Below, in pieces: positions 1 through 8,716 of a stretch of 64,000 nt of DNA. The position numbers were made by a program, and so were the translations under genes. This DNA is from Bryobacteraceae bacterium. Lineage in GTDB: Bacteria; Acidobacteriota; Terriglobia; Bryobacterales; Bryobacteraceae. Positions within the stretch are counted from its first letter, which is position 1. Every line of letters begins with the position of its first letter. The DNA lies in assembly GCA_026002855.1 (NCBI GenBank), contig BPGD01000001.1:1391972-1455971 (forward strand), given 5' to 3'. Under the pieces are notes generated by a model. It was given only the letters and a program-made list of their open reading frames with translations. It was not told the origin of the DNA and did not search any database.

Positions 1-2153
1 CCGAGCGTCTGGTAGTAGATGCCATAGCCGCCGCGCAGCACCGTCCGGTCAAACAGCTTGAAGGCGAAACCGGCGCGCGGCCCGACGTTGGTCCAGTCCG
101 TCGGGAAGGTGCGCGGCGTGCCCGTGCGGCCCGCGCCCTGGCCGGCGAAGATGTAAGCTCCGCGCATGCCGGCGGCACCGGGATTGGCCACGCGCGGGTC
201 GAACGTGGAGTAGCCATTCGGGATGTGCCAGCCGATGGGCACTTCATAGCGCATGCCGAGGTTGAGCGTCAGGCGCGGATTCACGCGCCAGTTGTCCTGG
301 AAGTAACCGGCGGCGTAACGGTACTTGACCGGGTCGAACAGGACCGGAGGCACCACCCGATCGGCGGCGTCCACGGCGCCCAGCAGGAGGCTGGCAAACT
401 CGTGCCCGGTGGTCGTGTCCGTGGCCGGCGACATCGCCGTCTGGCGGCGGTGGAAGATGTAGCGGCCGTTGGCGCCGGCATAATCGCGGCCAAGGGTCTG
501 CAACCAGCGGGCGTCCCAGCCAAACTTCATCTCATGCCGGCCGCGCACCCAGGTGAAACTCTGCGTGACCATGAAGGTGTCGTTGTCCTGGCCGCCGTTG
601 TCCACTTTTCCATCCTGCACGCCATAGGGCGACAGGCCGGCCGCGCCCTGGAACTGGATGCGCGGCATCGCATCCCAGTCGCTGCTCAGACCGGGGATGC
701 CCAGCTTTGAGCCCCACCCGCGCTGGTTCGGGTTGCGCCAGAACTGGCGCGTGGCGGAAACGGCGATGTTGGTCACCGCCAACAGGTTCGGCTTGAGGGT
801 CATCACGTGGCTGGCACGCACGTTCCAGGGCTTCTGACCGTTCTGAAGGCCATTGCCGATGGGCCCGGCGAAATTGGTCACATCGTCCTGGATCTGGTCT
901 TCCCGCGAAAGGAAGAAGTTGACCCGCTGGTTGGCCGAAAAGTTATGGTCGAGCTTGATGCTCCAGATGGTGCGGTCAAAGACGCTGGTCGAGACGAAAT
1001 TGTAATTCTGCGCCAGCCGGTTGACGTTCGGATCCGGGATCAGCGGCAGCAGGTTCTTCGATACGTTGCTGAAGCGAGACTGCGGGATGCGCTGATCGGG
1101 GAACGGCGCGCGCACGTTGTTGTTCGTGGTGAGAGGGTCGTAGATCGGAGGGACGCCCGCTTCGCTGAAGTCGCCCTGTTTCATCCGGGCCGTGGGAACG
1201 GTGAGCACGGGGAAGCTGAGCGAGGCCGGGCGGATATCCTTCGTGTAGGTGAAATACCAGAAGGTCCGGTTCTGCCCGTCGTACACTTTCGGGATGAGCA
1301 CCGGACCGCCCATGGCGCCACCGGTCTCGTTGAACCGTTCCTTCGGCCGGGCGCGGCCGATGGAGTTGAAGGTCCAGCTGTTGGCGTTCCAGATGTCGCG
1401 CCGCATGTTGTGGAACGCCGCCCCGTGGAACCAGCTGCCGCCGCTCTTGGTGACGTACATTTCGATGCCGCCGCCAACGCGGCCGTATTCGGCCGAGTAG
1501 GTGCCCGTCAGCAGCTTGAACTCGCCAAAGATCTCTGCCGAGGGCATGTTGAAGACAACGCCGCCAGACTCGGGAATCACCAGCGAGCCGCCGTCGATCA
1601 TGATCTCCTGCGCCCGGCCACCGGAACCCGAAACCGAAAGCTCCGCGCCCGTATTGACTCCGGGCATGTACTGGATGAAATTGCGCGGGTTGCGGATGCC
1701 GCCGGTGAACAGCGGCAGGTTCTCCATGAACTTCGGCGAGAAGTTCGCGCCGCGCTCGCTCGTGGTGGCCTCCAGAACCGGGGCCTCCGCCGTGACCTCG
1801 ACGGTCTGCTGCACGTCGCCCAGCTCAAGCTGGAGGTTCAGGTCAAGCCGTTGCGCCACGCGCACTTCGACGCCGGTGCGCGACAGCCGTTTGAAGCCAG
1901 GCACTTCCACCGAAATCGTGTACGTGCCGACCGGCAGTGTGGGGAAGATGTAAATGCCCGCTTCCGACGTAATCGCTTCGTACTTGGTCTGACGCGCCGT
2001 GTCCGTGGCAACGACCTTGGCCGCAGGGACGACGGACCCGTTGGGATCGGTCACCAGACCGGCAATCGAACCTGTAGCAAGCTGCGCCGCCACAATGGCG
2101 GGGAGCAGCAGGATCAACGAACACGACAGCCATACCCTTCGGGTTGGACTCAT
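1..2153 (-). CDS. Oar-like TonB-dependent receptor, 3' part cut by window edge
   Basis: Outer-membrane TonB-dependent transporter; the substrate is unknown. I read about 717 codons open from ATG 2153 to the window edge. In order they show a signal peptide (residues 1-24, ending VAAQ), a carboxypeptidase-regulatory-like domain (about 26-105, with GSIAGLVTDPNG and GTYTISVEVPGFK), a plug domain (about 110-220, with YSAEYGRVGGG) and then beta-barrel strands. The C-terminal barrel lies outside the window. The start is set by AGGAGG six bases upstream. This is the standard Acidobacteriota Oar-like architecture, and such proteins usually import large glycans or peptides. A decayed relative lies at 58-60 kb. 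The family call is firm; the substrate is not. Confidence 0.92.
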   Translation of the reverse strand, partial: MSPTRRVWLSCSLILLLPAIVAAQLATGSIAGLVTDPNGSVVPAAKVVATDTARQTKYEAITSEAGIYIFPTLPVGTYTISVEVPGFKRLSRTGVEVRVAQRLDLNLQLELGDVQQTVEVTAEAPVLEATTSERGANFSPKFMENLPLFTGGIRNPRNFIQYMPGVNTGAELSVSGSGGRAQEIMIDGGSLVIPESGGVVFNMPSAEIFGEFKLLTGTYSAEYGRVGGGIEMYVTKSGGSWFHGAAFHNMRRDIWNANSWTFNSIGRARPKERFNETGGAMGGPVLIPKVYDGQNRTFWYFTYTKDIRPASLSFPVLTVPTARMKQGDFSEAGVPPIYDPLTTNNNVRAPFPDQRIPQSRFSNVSKNLLPLIPDPNVNRLAQNYNFVSTSVFDRTIWSIKLDHNFSANQRVNFFLSREDQIQDDVTNFAGPIGNGLQNGQKPWNVRASHVMTLKPNLLAVTNIAVSATRQFWRNPNQRGWGSKLGIPGLSSDWDAMPRIQFQGAAGLSPYGVQDGKVDNGGQDNDTFMVTQSFTWVRGRHEMKFGWDARWLQTLGRDYAGANGRYIFHRRQTAMSPATDTTTGHEFASLLLGAVDAADRVVPPVLFDPVKYRYAAGYFQDNWRVNPRLTLNLGMRYEVPIGWHIPNGYSTFDPRVANPGAAGMRGAYIFAGQGAGRTGTPRTFPTDWTNVGPRAGFAFKLFDRTVLRGGYGIYYQTL

Positions 2154-2294
2154 GGCACCTCCTGAAACCGGGTTTGCCGGCCGGAGCCGGCTTGGTGCGA
2201 GTCAATCACAACAAGCTGCCGATGTCAAGGGGGCGGGATCGCCTATCCCCATGAGCGACTGGGATTTGCAAAATGAAAAAATCGTCGTTTCAAG

Positions 2295-2330
2295 GGGCGT
2301 GAAATCAAATGTTGATTTTTGGGGACGCCC
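2295..2330 (-). terminator. Two-tier inverted repeat downstream of the SIS gene
   Basis: The inner arms AAATCAA (2302-2308) and TTGATTT (2312-2318) enclose ATG. The outer arms GGGCGT (2295-2300) and ACGCCC (2325-2330) flank them, with an asymmetric internal loop. It lies 11 bases past the stop of the SIS-domain gene in an AT-rich patch, and a run of six T follows further along the minus strand. It is probably a terminator, but the T run is not directly adjacent, so an RNA-stability or regulatory structure is possible. Confidence 0.45.
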
Positions 2331-2340
2331 GGCCAATATT

Positions 2341-3408
2341 TCACACTGTTCGCGTGATTTTCGCGAGACCCCGCGGCCTGTCCGGATCCAGTCCTTTCAC
2401 CGCCGCCAGCGAGGCGGCGAAAATCTGGGCGGGAATGATATAGGGAATCGGCGTGAACAGGTCTTCTGGCAGAGACGGCGAAGACCGGCGCCGCAGCGCG
2501 CTCAGCGCGGCGGGGATCACCAAAGAGCCGGCCGGCGCCTCGCGGTTGGAACGGTCCGTCACCACCAGCGTCTCGGCCTGGATCTTTTCGAGCCTCGCCA
2601 GCAGGGATTTCATCACCGGCCAGGTGACGCCGGCCGGGGCGAATACAAAGGCGGGAAATGCCTGGTCGACCATGGCGATGGGCCCGTGGAGGATGTCGGC
2701 CTGGGAAAACCGCTCCGCCACGATGTAGCAGGTCTCCATCAGCTTCAGCGCCCACTCGAAGGCGTTGGCATAATTCAGCCCACGGCCGATGACGACGGCG
2801 TGATCCATGAAGCGGTAGCGCTCGGCGCGGCGGGTCACCTCCCGTTCGAGTTTCAACGCCTCGGCGGCGGCTTCAGGCAACCGTTCCAGATCCGAGGCGT
2901 CAATGGAGGCGCCCAGGGCCCAGGCCAGGAGATAGAACGAGAGAAGCTGACCGGTATAGGTCTTTGTGGCAGCGACGCTCTTCTCCTCGCCGGCGCGCAC
3001 AAGGAGCGTGAAGTCGGCCAGGCGCGCCAGCGTGCTGTCGGCCACGTTGGTGATGCCGAGCGTGGCGGCGCCATGTTTGCGGCCCTCTTCGAGCACCATG
3101 TTCGTGTCGGTCGATTCGCCGGACTGCGAGATGCCCACCAGCAGCGCGCCGTCCAGCCGCAGCGGCGCATGGTACAGCGTCGAGACCGAAGGCGCGGCCA
3201 GCGAAACGGGAATCCCGGTGGTGATTTCGATCAGGTAACGGCCGAATTGCGCGGCATTGTCGGAGGTGCCACGCGCGGCGAGCACCACCAGCCGCGGCGG
3301 GTTGGAGGCGAACCTGCGCCGCAACACCTGGACCTGACGCAGACCCGACCGAAGCGTTTTGGCCAATGCCGCTGGCTGCTGGCGGATCTCTGCAAGCATC
3401 TTCGACAT
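2341..3408 (-). CDS. SIS-domain sugar isomerase/deaminase (GlmS-isomerase/NagB-II type)
   Basis: 355-residue cytoplasmic protein with two SIS domains (about 37-165 and 190-340) and no glutaminase domain. Visible sugar-phosphate-binding motifs are ARGTSDNAA (45-53), SQSGEST (94-100) and VAATKTYTGQL (145-155) in the first domain, and HGPIAMV in the second. This matches the isomerase half of GlmS as found in stand-alone glucosamine-6-phosphate deaminases (NagB-II) and fructosamine deglycases. The likely reaction is amino-sugar phosphate deamination or isomerisation for amino-sugar catabolism. It sits just upstream of the TonB receptor on the same strand, 187 bases away, which could link import to catabolism. 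The start at ATG 3408 has a GAGG ten bases upstream. The exact substrate cannot be read from sequence. Confidence 0.82.
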   Translation of the reverse strand: MSKMLAEIRQQPAALAKTLRSGLRQVQVLRRRFASNPPRLVVLAARGTSDNAAQFGRYLIEITTGIPVSLAAPSVSTLYHAPLRLDGALLVGISQSGESTDTNMVLEEGRKHGAATLGITNVADSTLARLADFTLLVRAGEEKSVAATKTYTGQLLSFYLLAWALGASIDASDLERLPEAAAEALKLEREVTRRAERYRFMDHAVVIGRGLNYANAFEWALKLMETCYIVAERFSQADILHGPIAMVDQAFPAFVFAPAGVTWPVMKSLLARLEKIQAETLVVTDRSNREAPAGSLVIPAALSALRRRSSPSLPEDLFTPIPYIIPAQIFAASLAAVKGLDPDRPRGLAKITRTV

Positions 3409-3486
3409 GGGTGGGGATCCTCAATTCGGGCCGCGCCGACGGCGGCCGGGAATCGTTCTCATGATCCCACAGCGCTGCGGGCGCAG

Positions 3487-5082
3487 TCAGTAGTATGGCG
3501 TCAGCGGCCGAGCCTCGCTGCCGGTGCGGATGGGTAAGGACGGCATTTCCACCGGGGGCAGCGCCTCCAGCCGCGGCGTCACCGTCAGCAGCAGCACGGT
3601 ACGCTCGAGCGTGTGGGTCCGGCTTTGCAGGCCCGGCACAAGAGACACGAGCGGCAGCCCGCTCCAGCTCTGGCTGATCGATTCGTTGACGAGGCCGGTC
3701 ACCATGGCCACCTCGCCGAACCGCGTGCGGAGCCGCGAGACGAATTTGCGGTTGGAGATGACCGGGATTCCGTTCAACGCGTCGCCAGCCAGCGCCTTGA
3801 ACTCGGCATCGAGATCGAGCGTCAGTTCGCGGGCATCATGCACGCGCGGCGTCATTTTGAGCACGATGCCCAGGTCTTCGAACTGGACGGTCGGCGGAGG
3901 ACGGTAGAGCTGGCCCTGAGCCTGCGGATCGATCCGGCCGAAGAAGCCCTGCGTGATCACCGGGTAGCGGTCTCCGATGTGCACGGTGGCGGTTTCGCCG
4001 TCCAGCGAGCGGATCTCGCTGCGCACGAGCGACGTCGTCCGGCCGCGGGTCAGCGCGGAGAACAGTTGTCCGTCGATCACGGTCACCGCCATCGTGGTCT
4101 TGCCGCCGCCGAAGGCGGCCATGGTTTTCGGGTCGGGCTGAGGGGTGAACGTGAACGGAGTCGGATTCGCCGCGAAGGCCACGGGATAAGAGGACCTCAG
4201 CAGCAGGCCGAGATTCAGTGTGGAGCTCTCCTGAAGGGCCAGCAGCTCCACTTCCACGGTGACCTGGCCGCGGTGCGCGAGGAGTTGGTCAAACACGAAG
4301 AGGGCCGGCTTCAGCTTCGACACGCGGTCGCGAAACAGCACGAGGCGGCGGTTCAGGTCGAAGCCGACGCGCGCAATGTCAAACGCGGACTGCACCGCGC
4401 GGGCCATCTCCTGCACGTCCTGCGTCTTGAGCGACTCCGGCAGCGGCACCAGGACGTTCATTACCGGTTCAAGCTCCGCCCGTTTCGCCGGCGTGTCTTT
4501 GGCCACCAGGGCCCGCCGCGCCGCCAGTGGGATCACAAACGAGCTGGTGACATTCTCCAGAGCCGTGAGCGCCTCGCGCCAACCGGCGTCCTCCAGACGG
4601 AACGCAACCGGCGGGCCGTCGGGATAGTCGCGGTCAAAGGCAATCTCGATGCCGTAGGCTCCGGCCACTTTCTGGAAGAGAGCTTTCGGCGGTTCTTTCA
4701 GCCGGAAGCTGCGGCCTCCGGCGGCGCCCTCCAGCACCGGCGGAGGAGCGAGCTCGCGCAGCGGGGCGAGATCCTCCGCCGTAATCCGCAGATCGGGCGG
4801 CAGCACCGGCTCGGGCTCCAGCTCCCGGCCGCCGGCGGCAGGCGCGAACCGGAGAACCGCGAGTGCGCGGGTGCGCAACGCCTGGGAATAGTTCCAATAG
4901 TGGCTGACGGTGGGGGCCAGGGCCGCGGCCTCGGCCGCCTTCAGGTAGGCCTCGGCATAATCGCCCCGCCGCTCGGCGCGCCGGGCGGCGCGGAACAGGG
5001 CAGAGGCCCGGTCTGCGGCCGCAGCGCAGATGGCGCCGGCCACAAGCATACTCATCAGGCCCGCTGCGAGGTTTCGGGACAC
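3487..5082 (-). CDS. Type II/III secretion-like secretin (GspD/PilQ superfamily)
   Basis: 531-residue exported protein. A signal peptide (about 1-22) is followed by a short TPR-like helical stretch (25-60), an STN/N0-like domain with RLKEPPKALFQKVAGAYGIE, and a C-terminal secretin domain (about 330-510) with NGIPVISNRKF, GLVNESISQSWSGLPLVSL and TVLLLTVTPRL. Secretins form gated outer-membrane channels for type II secretion or type IV pili. This one is shorter than typical GspD (about 650 residues) and has fewer periplasmic repeats. No other pilus or secretion gene is adjacent except the divergent AAA+ ATPase. It could be an orphan exporter channel or part of a dispersed pilus system. The family is clear and the partner system is unknown. 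Confidence 0.82.
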   Translation of the reverse strand: MSRNLAAGLMSMLVAGAICAAAADRASALFRAARRAERRGDYAEAYLKAAEAAALAPTVSHYWNYSQALRTRALAVLRFAPAAGGRELEPEPVLPPDLRITAEDLAPLRELAPPPVLEGAAGGRSFRLKEPPKALFQKVAGAYGIEIAFDRDYPDGPPVAFRLEDAGWREALTALENVTSSFVIPLAARRALVAKDTPAKRAELEPVMNVLVPLPESLKTQDVQEMARAVQSAFDIARVGFDLNRRLVLFRDRVSKLKPALFVFDQLLAHRGQVTVEVELLALQESSTLNLGLLLRSSYPVAFAANPTPFTFTPQPDPKTMAAFGGGKTTMAVTVIDGQLFSALTRGRTTSLVRSEIRSLDGETATVHIGDRYPVITQGFFGRIDPQAQGQLYRPPPTVQFEDLGIVLKMTPRVHDARELTLDLDAEFKALAGDALNGIPVISNRKFVSRLRTRFGEVAMVTGLVNESISQSWSGLPLVSLVPGLQSRTHTLERTVLLLTVTPRLEALPPVEMPSLPIRTGSEARPLTPYY

Positions 5083-5170
5083 GCCGTCAATGACAATGAC
5101 GTTGCATCCTGCCCCGGCGTGCAGAACCGCGGCCGCAGGGCCGGGCTAAACTCCCGGGCCGGCTCGGCCG

Positions 5171-6439
5171 ATGACAGGAGTGATGTCGACTTTCGCCGCT
5201 CCGCGCACGACGTTCGGTCCCCCGATTCCGCAGACATTTGAAGAGCTGGGCGTGCCCCAGTCGCTGGTCATCGACCTGTTCCTCCGCCGGACGATGATCG
5301 AGGGCTTCTCCACGCTGGAAAGCCTCAGCAAGGCGCTGCGGGTCTCGGTGGCCATCATCGACCAGGTCTTCCGCCAGTTGCGCCAGCAGCAGATCGTGGA
5401 AGTGAAGGGGATGATCGGCAATGACTATCAGTTTGTCCTGACCCAGGCAGGCAAACAGATGGCGGCCGACCGCTTCCAGATCTCTCAGTACGCGGGCGCC
5501 TGTCCGGTATCACTGAAAGATTACACGGCGGCGACCAAGCGGCAGGCGGCGAAGGTTCACATCGACCGGCGCTCGCTGCGCGCCGCCTTTTCCGACCTGG
5601 TGGTGCCGGACCGGCTGCTCGACCAGCTCGGCCCGGCACTGATCTCGCAGAATTCGATCTTCCTGTACGGCCCGTCGGGCAACGGCAAAACGTCGATCGC
5701 CGAGCGCATGCTGCGGGTCTATCAGGACGCGGTCTACATTCCATACGCGGTGGAGGTCGACAACCAGATCATCAGCCTGTACGATCCGGTGGTCCACCAC
5801 CGCATCGACATCGACGACCCCGACGTCGACCCGCGGTGGGTGCTTTGCAAGCGCCCCTGTATTGTCGTCGGCGGCGAGCTGATCCCGTCGATGCTCGAGC
5901 TTCGGCTCGACGAGACCTCGGGCATCTACGCCGCCCCGTTGCAGATGAAGGCCAACAACGGCATCTTCATCATCGACGACTTCGGCCGGCAGCTCATGAG
6001 CCCGCGCGACCTGCTGAACCGCTGGATCGTGCCGCTCGACCGCCGGGTGGACTACCTCACGCTGCGCTACGGCGTGAAGTTCCAGATTCCCTTCGAGCTG
6101 ATGGTGGTCTTTTCCACCAACCTGGATCCGTCCGACCTGGCCGACGAAGCCTTCCTGCGCCGCATCCAGAACAAGATCGAGATCGAGCCGGTTCAGCCGC
6201 AGGTCTTCGACATGATCTTCCAGCGCGTGGTGAGCACGCGCAACGTGCCCGCCGAATACGACAGCGCCGAATACCTGCGCAAGCTCTGCCTTTCCGAGGG
6301 ACGCACGCAACTGCGCGCCTGCTACCCGCTGGATATCGTCAACATCATCACGTCCATCTGCCAGTACGAGAACCGCCCGGTGCAGATCACCAAGGCGGAA
6401 CTCGAACGTGCCGTGCACCTGTACTTCGCCCGCAGTTAA
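5171..6439 (+). CDS. AAA+ ATPase with N-terminal winged-helix domain
   Basis: 422 residues. An N-terminal winged-helix-like region (about 25-105) is followed by a AAA+ core with Walker A GPSGNGKTS (167-175), Walker B IFIIDD (265-270) and a sensor-1 FSTN (314-317). It lacks the PilT/GspE motifs of secretion ATPases, so it is more likely a remodelling or regulatory ATPase than a pilus motor. It is transcribed divergently from the secretin, with 88 bases between them. An alternative in-frame start at 5183 has AGGAG only two bases upstream, which is too close, so the start is uncertain. I recognise the superfamily but not a characterised member; target and partners are unknown. Confidence 0.72.
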   Translation: MTGVMSTFAAPRTTFGPPIPQTFEELGVPQSLVIDLFLRRTMIEGFSTLESLSKALRVSVAIIDQVFRQLRQQQIVEVKGMIGNDYQFVLTQAGKQMAADRFQISQYAGACPVSLKDYTAATKRQAAKVHIDRRSLRAAFSDLVVPDRLLDQLGPALISQNSIFLYGPSGNGKTSIAERMLRVYQDAVYIPYAVEVDNQIISLYDPVVHHRIDIDDPDVDPRWVLCKRPCIVVGGELIPSMLELRLDETSGIYAAPLQMKANNGIFIIDDFGRQLMSPRDLLNRWIVPLDRRVDYLTLRYGVKFQIPFELMVVFSTNLDPSDLADEAFLRRIQNKIEIEPVQPQVFDMIFQRVVSTRNVPAEYDSAEYLRKLCLSEGRTQLRACYPLDIVNIITSICQYENRPVQITKAELERAVHLYFARS

Positions 6440-6450
6440 TGGCGACAAGA

Positions 6451-6466
6451 GGGCGCTTGAGCGCCC
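6451..6466 (+). terminator. Short hairpin after the AAA+ ATPase gene
   Basis: Perfect inverted repeat GGGCGC-TTGA-GCGCCC, 12 bases after the ATPase stop. There is no T tract, so intrinsic termination is doubtful. The rest of 6440-6633 is GC-rich intergenic DNA with no gene that I can support. Confidence 0.3.
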
Positions 6467-6633
6467 GCAACACGCGGTTCCATGGCACAGTGACGCATTT
6501 CGGCCGGGGCCGCTCCCATAGCAGGGCTGCCGGCCGCTGAAGCCGCGGCGCTTCCCGCGGGCTGGCGGTCTGCGGCTGCCGCGGGCGTGAAACTCCACCG
6601 GGACTTCACAGCCCGCAGGCGGCGTGAGACTGT

Positions 6634-7701
6634 CTACTTCTTGGGAGCGGCTTTTCCCGGCGCGGCCTTCCTGGCTCCGCCGCCTGCGGGGTTGGCCGCG
6701 GAGGGAGCGGCAGCGGGCGCGGGCGCCGGAGGCTGGATTTCGGCCAGCCAGGCCTTCGCGAACTGCACCGTCACCTCCGTTGGTTCCTTGCCGTTCCGGT
6801 AGATCAGCTTCCACAGCCCGTCCTTCTTCTCGTATTCGGGATTGACGAAAACCTGCCGGTCCCCCTTCGCCGCCGTCTGGGCGGCGAAGTCTACCGTGGA
6901 TGCAGTCTCCAGAAACTGCGTGAGCGTCTTCCGGATCGCCCCCTTCACCGATTTCTCGTCGTACAGCCTTTGCGCCCGCTCCTTGCGGATACGGTCGGCC
7001 TCCGACTCGGACTTGTCCATGCCGTATACGAGCATGGCGCAGCGGAAGGCCAGAAGCCGGAACCGGTCAGGAGCGGAATCGGCCAGAGGGGCTGCCTCGT
7101 CGTAGCATTTCCTCGCGCTTTCCATGCTGCCGGACGCCTGACGGTCGTTCTGAAACTCCTGTTTCACCTCCGCCAGCGGCTTGGTGAACAGCGTCAATTT
7201 GAGGTCGAAGGCCTGTTCCAAGCCTGCCGAGGTCATCTCCTGCTGCACCTTCATGTACTCCTGTATGAATCGGGGATTCTGCATCGCAGCCGGGTTCTTC
7301 TGCATCTGCCGCGACATCTCCTCGAAGCGCTTACTGGGGTCCGCGCGGTACGGCAGCTTCAGCCCGTGATCGACGGCGCCGAACTGGCGCGCGATCTGCT
7401 CGTCCTGAGCTTTCTGAACCGCCTCCGACATGGCCACCGCCTTCACCAGCGGCAGCGCCGAGCGCAGCGCCGCCGCCCGCGCCTGCTCATCCATCTGCCG
7501 GTACACCCGGCTGGCGGGCAGCGCGACCAGGCGATCGAACACCCGGCTGAGGGCCGTGTCCCGATCGCCCATCCGTTCCAGCAGAGAGAGGATCCGGGAT
7601 CGGACCATCCCGTCGTCCGTCCGGAACTCCGGCGGAAATGTCTGTGCGCCAGCAAGCGCGCAAGCCAGACAGCCCAGTGCAAGCACTCTGTTCACGACCA
7701 T
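6634..7701 (-). CDS. Exported protein of unknown function, Ala/Pro/Lys-rich tail
   Basis: 355 residues from ATG 7701, chosen because GGAGGAGGAA immediately precedes it and a signal peptide follows (MVVNRVLALGCLACALAGAQ). The longer upstream reading has no signal peptide. The body is mostly helical and charged, without a family that I recognise. The segment QVFVNPEYEKKDGLWKLIYR looks like a small beta-rich module. The last 35 residues are low-complexity, rich in Pro, Ala and Lys. Location is probably periplasmic. Neighbours are convergent (AAA+ ATPase) and divergent (aldo/keto reductase) and give no functional hint. Confidence 0.65.
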   Translation of the reverse strand: MVVNRVLALGCLACALAGAQTFPPEFRTDDGMVRSRILSLLERMGDRDTALSRVFDRLVALPASRVYRQMDEQARAAALRSALPLVKAVAMSEAVQKAQDEQIARQFGAVDHGLKLPYRADPSKRFEEMSRQMQKNPAAMQNPRFIQEYMKVQQEMTSAGLEQAFDLKLTLFTKPLAEVKQEFQNDRQASGSMESARKCYDEAAPLADSAPDRFRLLAFRCAMLVYGMDKSESEADRIRKERAQRLYDEKSVKGAIRKTLTQFLETASTVDFAAQTAAKGDRQVFVNPEYEKKDGLWKLIYRNGKEPTEVTVQFAKAWLAEIQPPAPAPAAAPSAANPAGGGARKAAPGKAAPKK

Positions 7702-7944
7702 TTCCTCCTCCCGTTTTGCGTGGAGCATCCCGGAGAGAGCGCCTCCCCGCGCCTGGCGTTCCCCGTCGATTGGCCCCTCATACAGGAACCGCAATCCCGG
7801 CGCGGAATGGCTCACGCGCGCGCACCGATTACCGCGGACGCGAGCTCAGGGGCGCGCGAGAGGCTGCCTTCGGGGCTCGTGCCGGACTGGCGGCGCCGGG
7901 CCGCCGGCCCGCATGGGGGACGAATCTGGCACAATGGCCGTGCC

Positions 7945-8709
7945 ATGGAGCTCGGTCTTGGGTTGATCGAAATTGGCAGGCCGTGGGGCACAGGGTGGAA
8001 CGGACTGCCTTCGGATGAGGAGGTCGAAGAGCTTCTCGTGGCCGCCCTGGACGAGGGCATTCTGTTCTGGGACACGGCCTCCTCCTATGGTTCGAGCGAG
8101 GAGCGGATCGGGCGATTCCTGCGGTCGCGGCGGGAAGCCGCCTCCCGGGTCCGGGTGGCGACGAAGTTCGGCGACGTGTGGGAGCCAGGCATGGAGGAGT
8201 CCTGGGCCGACCATTCCTACGACTCGCTCGTGCGGAGCCTGGACCGCTCGATCGAGCGGCTCGGGCGCATTGACCTGTTGCAGGTGCACCGGGCCACGGA
8301 AGAGGCGCTGCGGCAGCCTGACGTATACCGCGCTCTGGACGAAGCGGCGCGCCGCGGCGTGCGGGAATTCGGCGCCAGCGTGAAAACGATGGAGGCGGCG
8401 CGGCTGGCCATCGCCACGGGGCGCTTCCAGTGGCTCCAGGTTCCGTACAATCCGCTGCGCCGCGAGATGGAGCCAGTGTTTTCGCTCGCACGCGAACACG
8501 GCCTGCGGCTGCTGGTGAACCGGCCCTTTGCCGAGGGGCGGCTCCTGCTGGACGAAAGCGGCCGGCCGCTGGCAGGTGAAGAGGCCCGGCGTAGTGCGCT
8601 GGTCTTTCAGCGCCGCCAGGCCTTTGACGGATATGTGCTGATCGGCACGAAATCCGCCGCCCACCTGCGGGACAATGCGCGGCTGTGGCACGAGGCGGCC
8701 GCGGACTGA
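7945..8709 (+). CDS. Aldo/keto reductase family protein
   Basis: 254-residue cytoplasmic TIM-barrel oxidoreductase that would reduce carbonyls with NAD(P)H. The complete catalytic tetrad is visible: Asp43 and Tyr48 in DTASSYGSSEER, Lys74 in VATKFG and His115 in LQVHR. The C-terminal GTKSAAHLRDN resembles the cofactor-binding loop of the family. The protein is slightly shorter than the usual 280-330 residues. The reading frame continues far upstream, but homology begins at ATG 7945, so that start is chosen. The 243-base gap before it (7702-7944) is shared with the divergent exported-protein gene and shows no clear promoter. Substrate unknown. Confidence 0.82.
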   Translation: MELGLGLIEIGRPWGTGWNGLPSDEEVEELLVAALDEGILFWDTASSYGSSEERIGRFLRSRREAASRVRVATKFGDVWEPGMEESWADHSYDSLVRSLDRSIERLGRIDLLQVHRATEEALRQPDVYRALDEAARRGVREFGASVKTMEAARLAIATGRFQWLQVPYNPLRREMEPVFSLAREHGLRLLVNRPFAEGRLLLDESGRPLAGEEARRSALVFQRRQAFDGYVLIGTKSAAHLRDNARLWHEAAAD

Positions 8710-8716
8710 AGCGCGG

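Noticed and set aside
807-2165. Long plus-strand open frame (452 codons) opposite the TonB receptor gene
   Set aside because: It is antisense to a gene with full domain support. High G+C makes long spurious frames common. Its product is Arg/His/Gly-rich without any family pattern.
2200-2228. TTGACA upstream of the first TonB receptor gene as a promoter
   Set aside because: The -35 box is good (2228-2223, minus strand), but I found no acceptable -10 box at 16-18 bases, so it was not listed as a feature.
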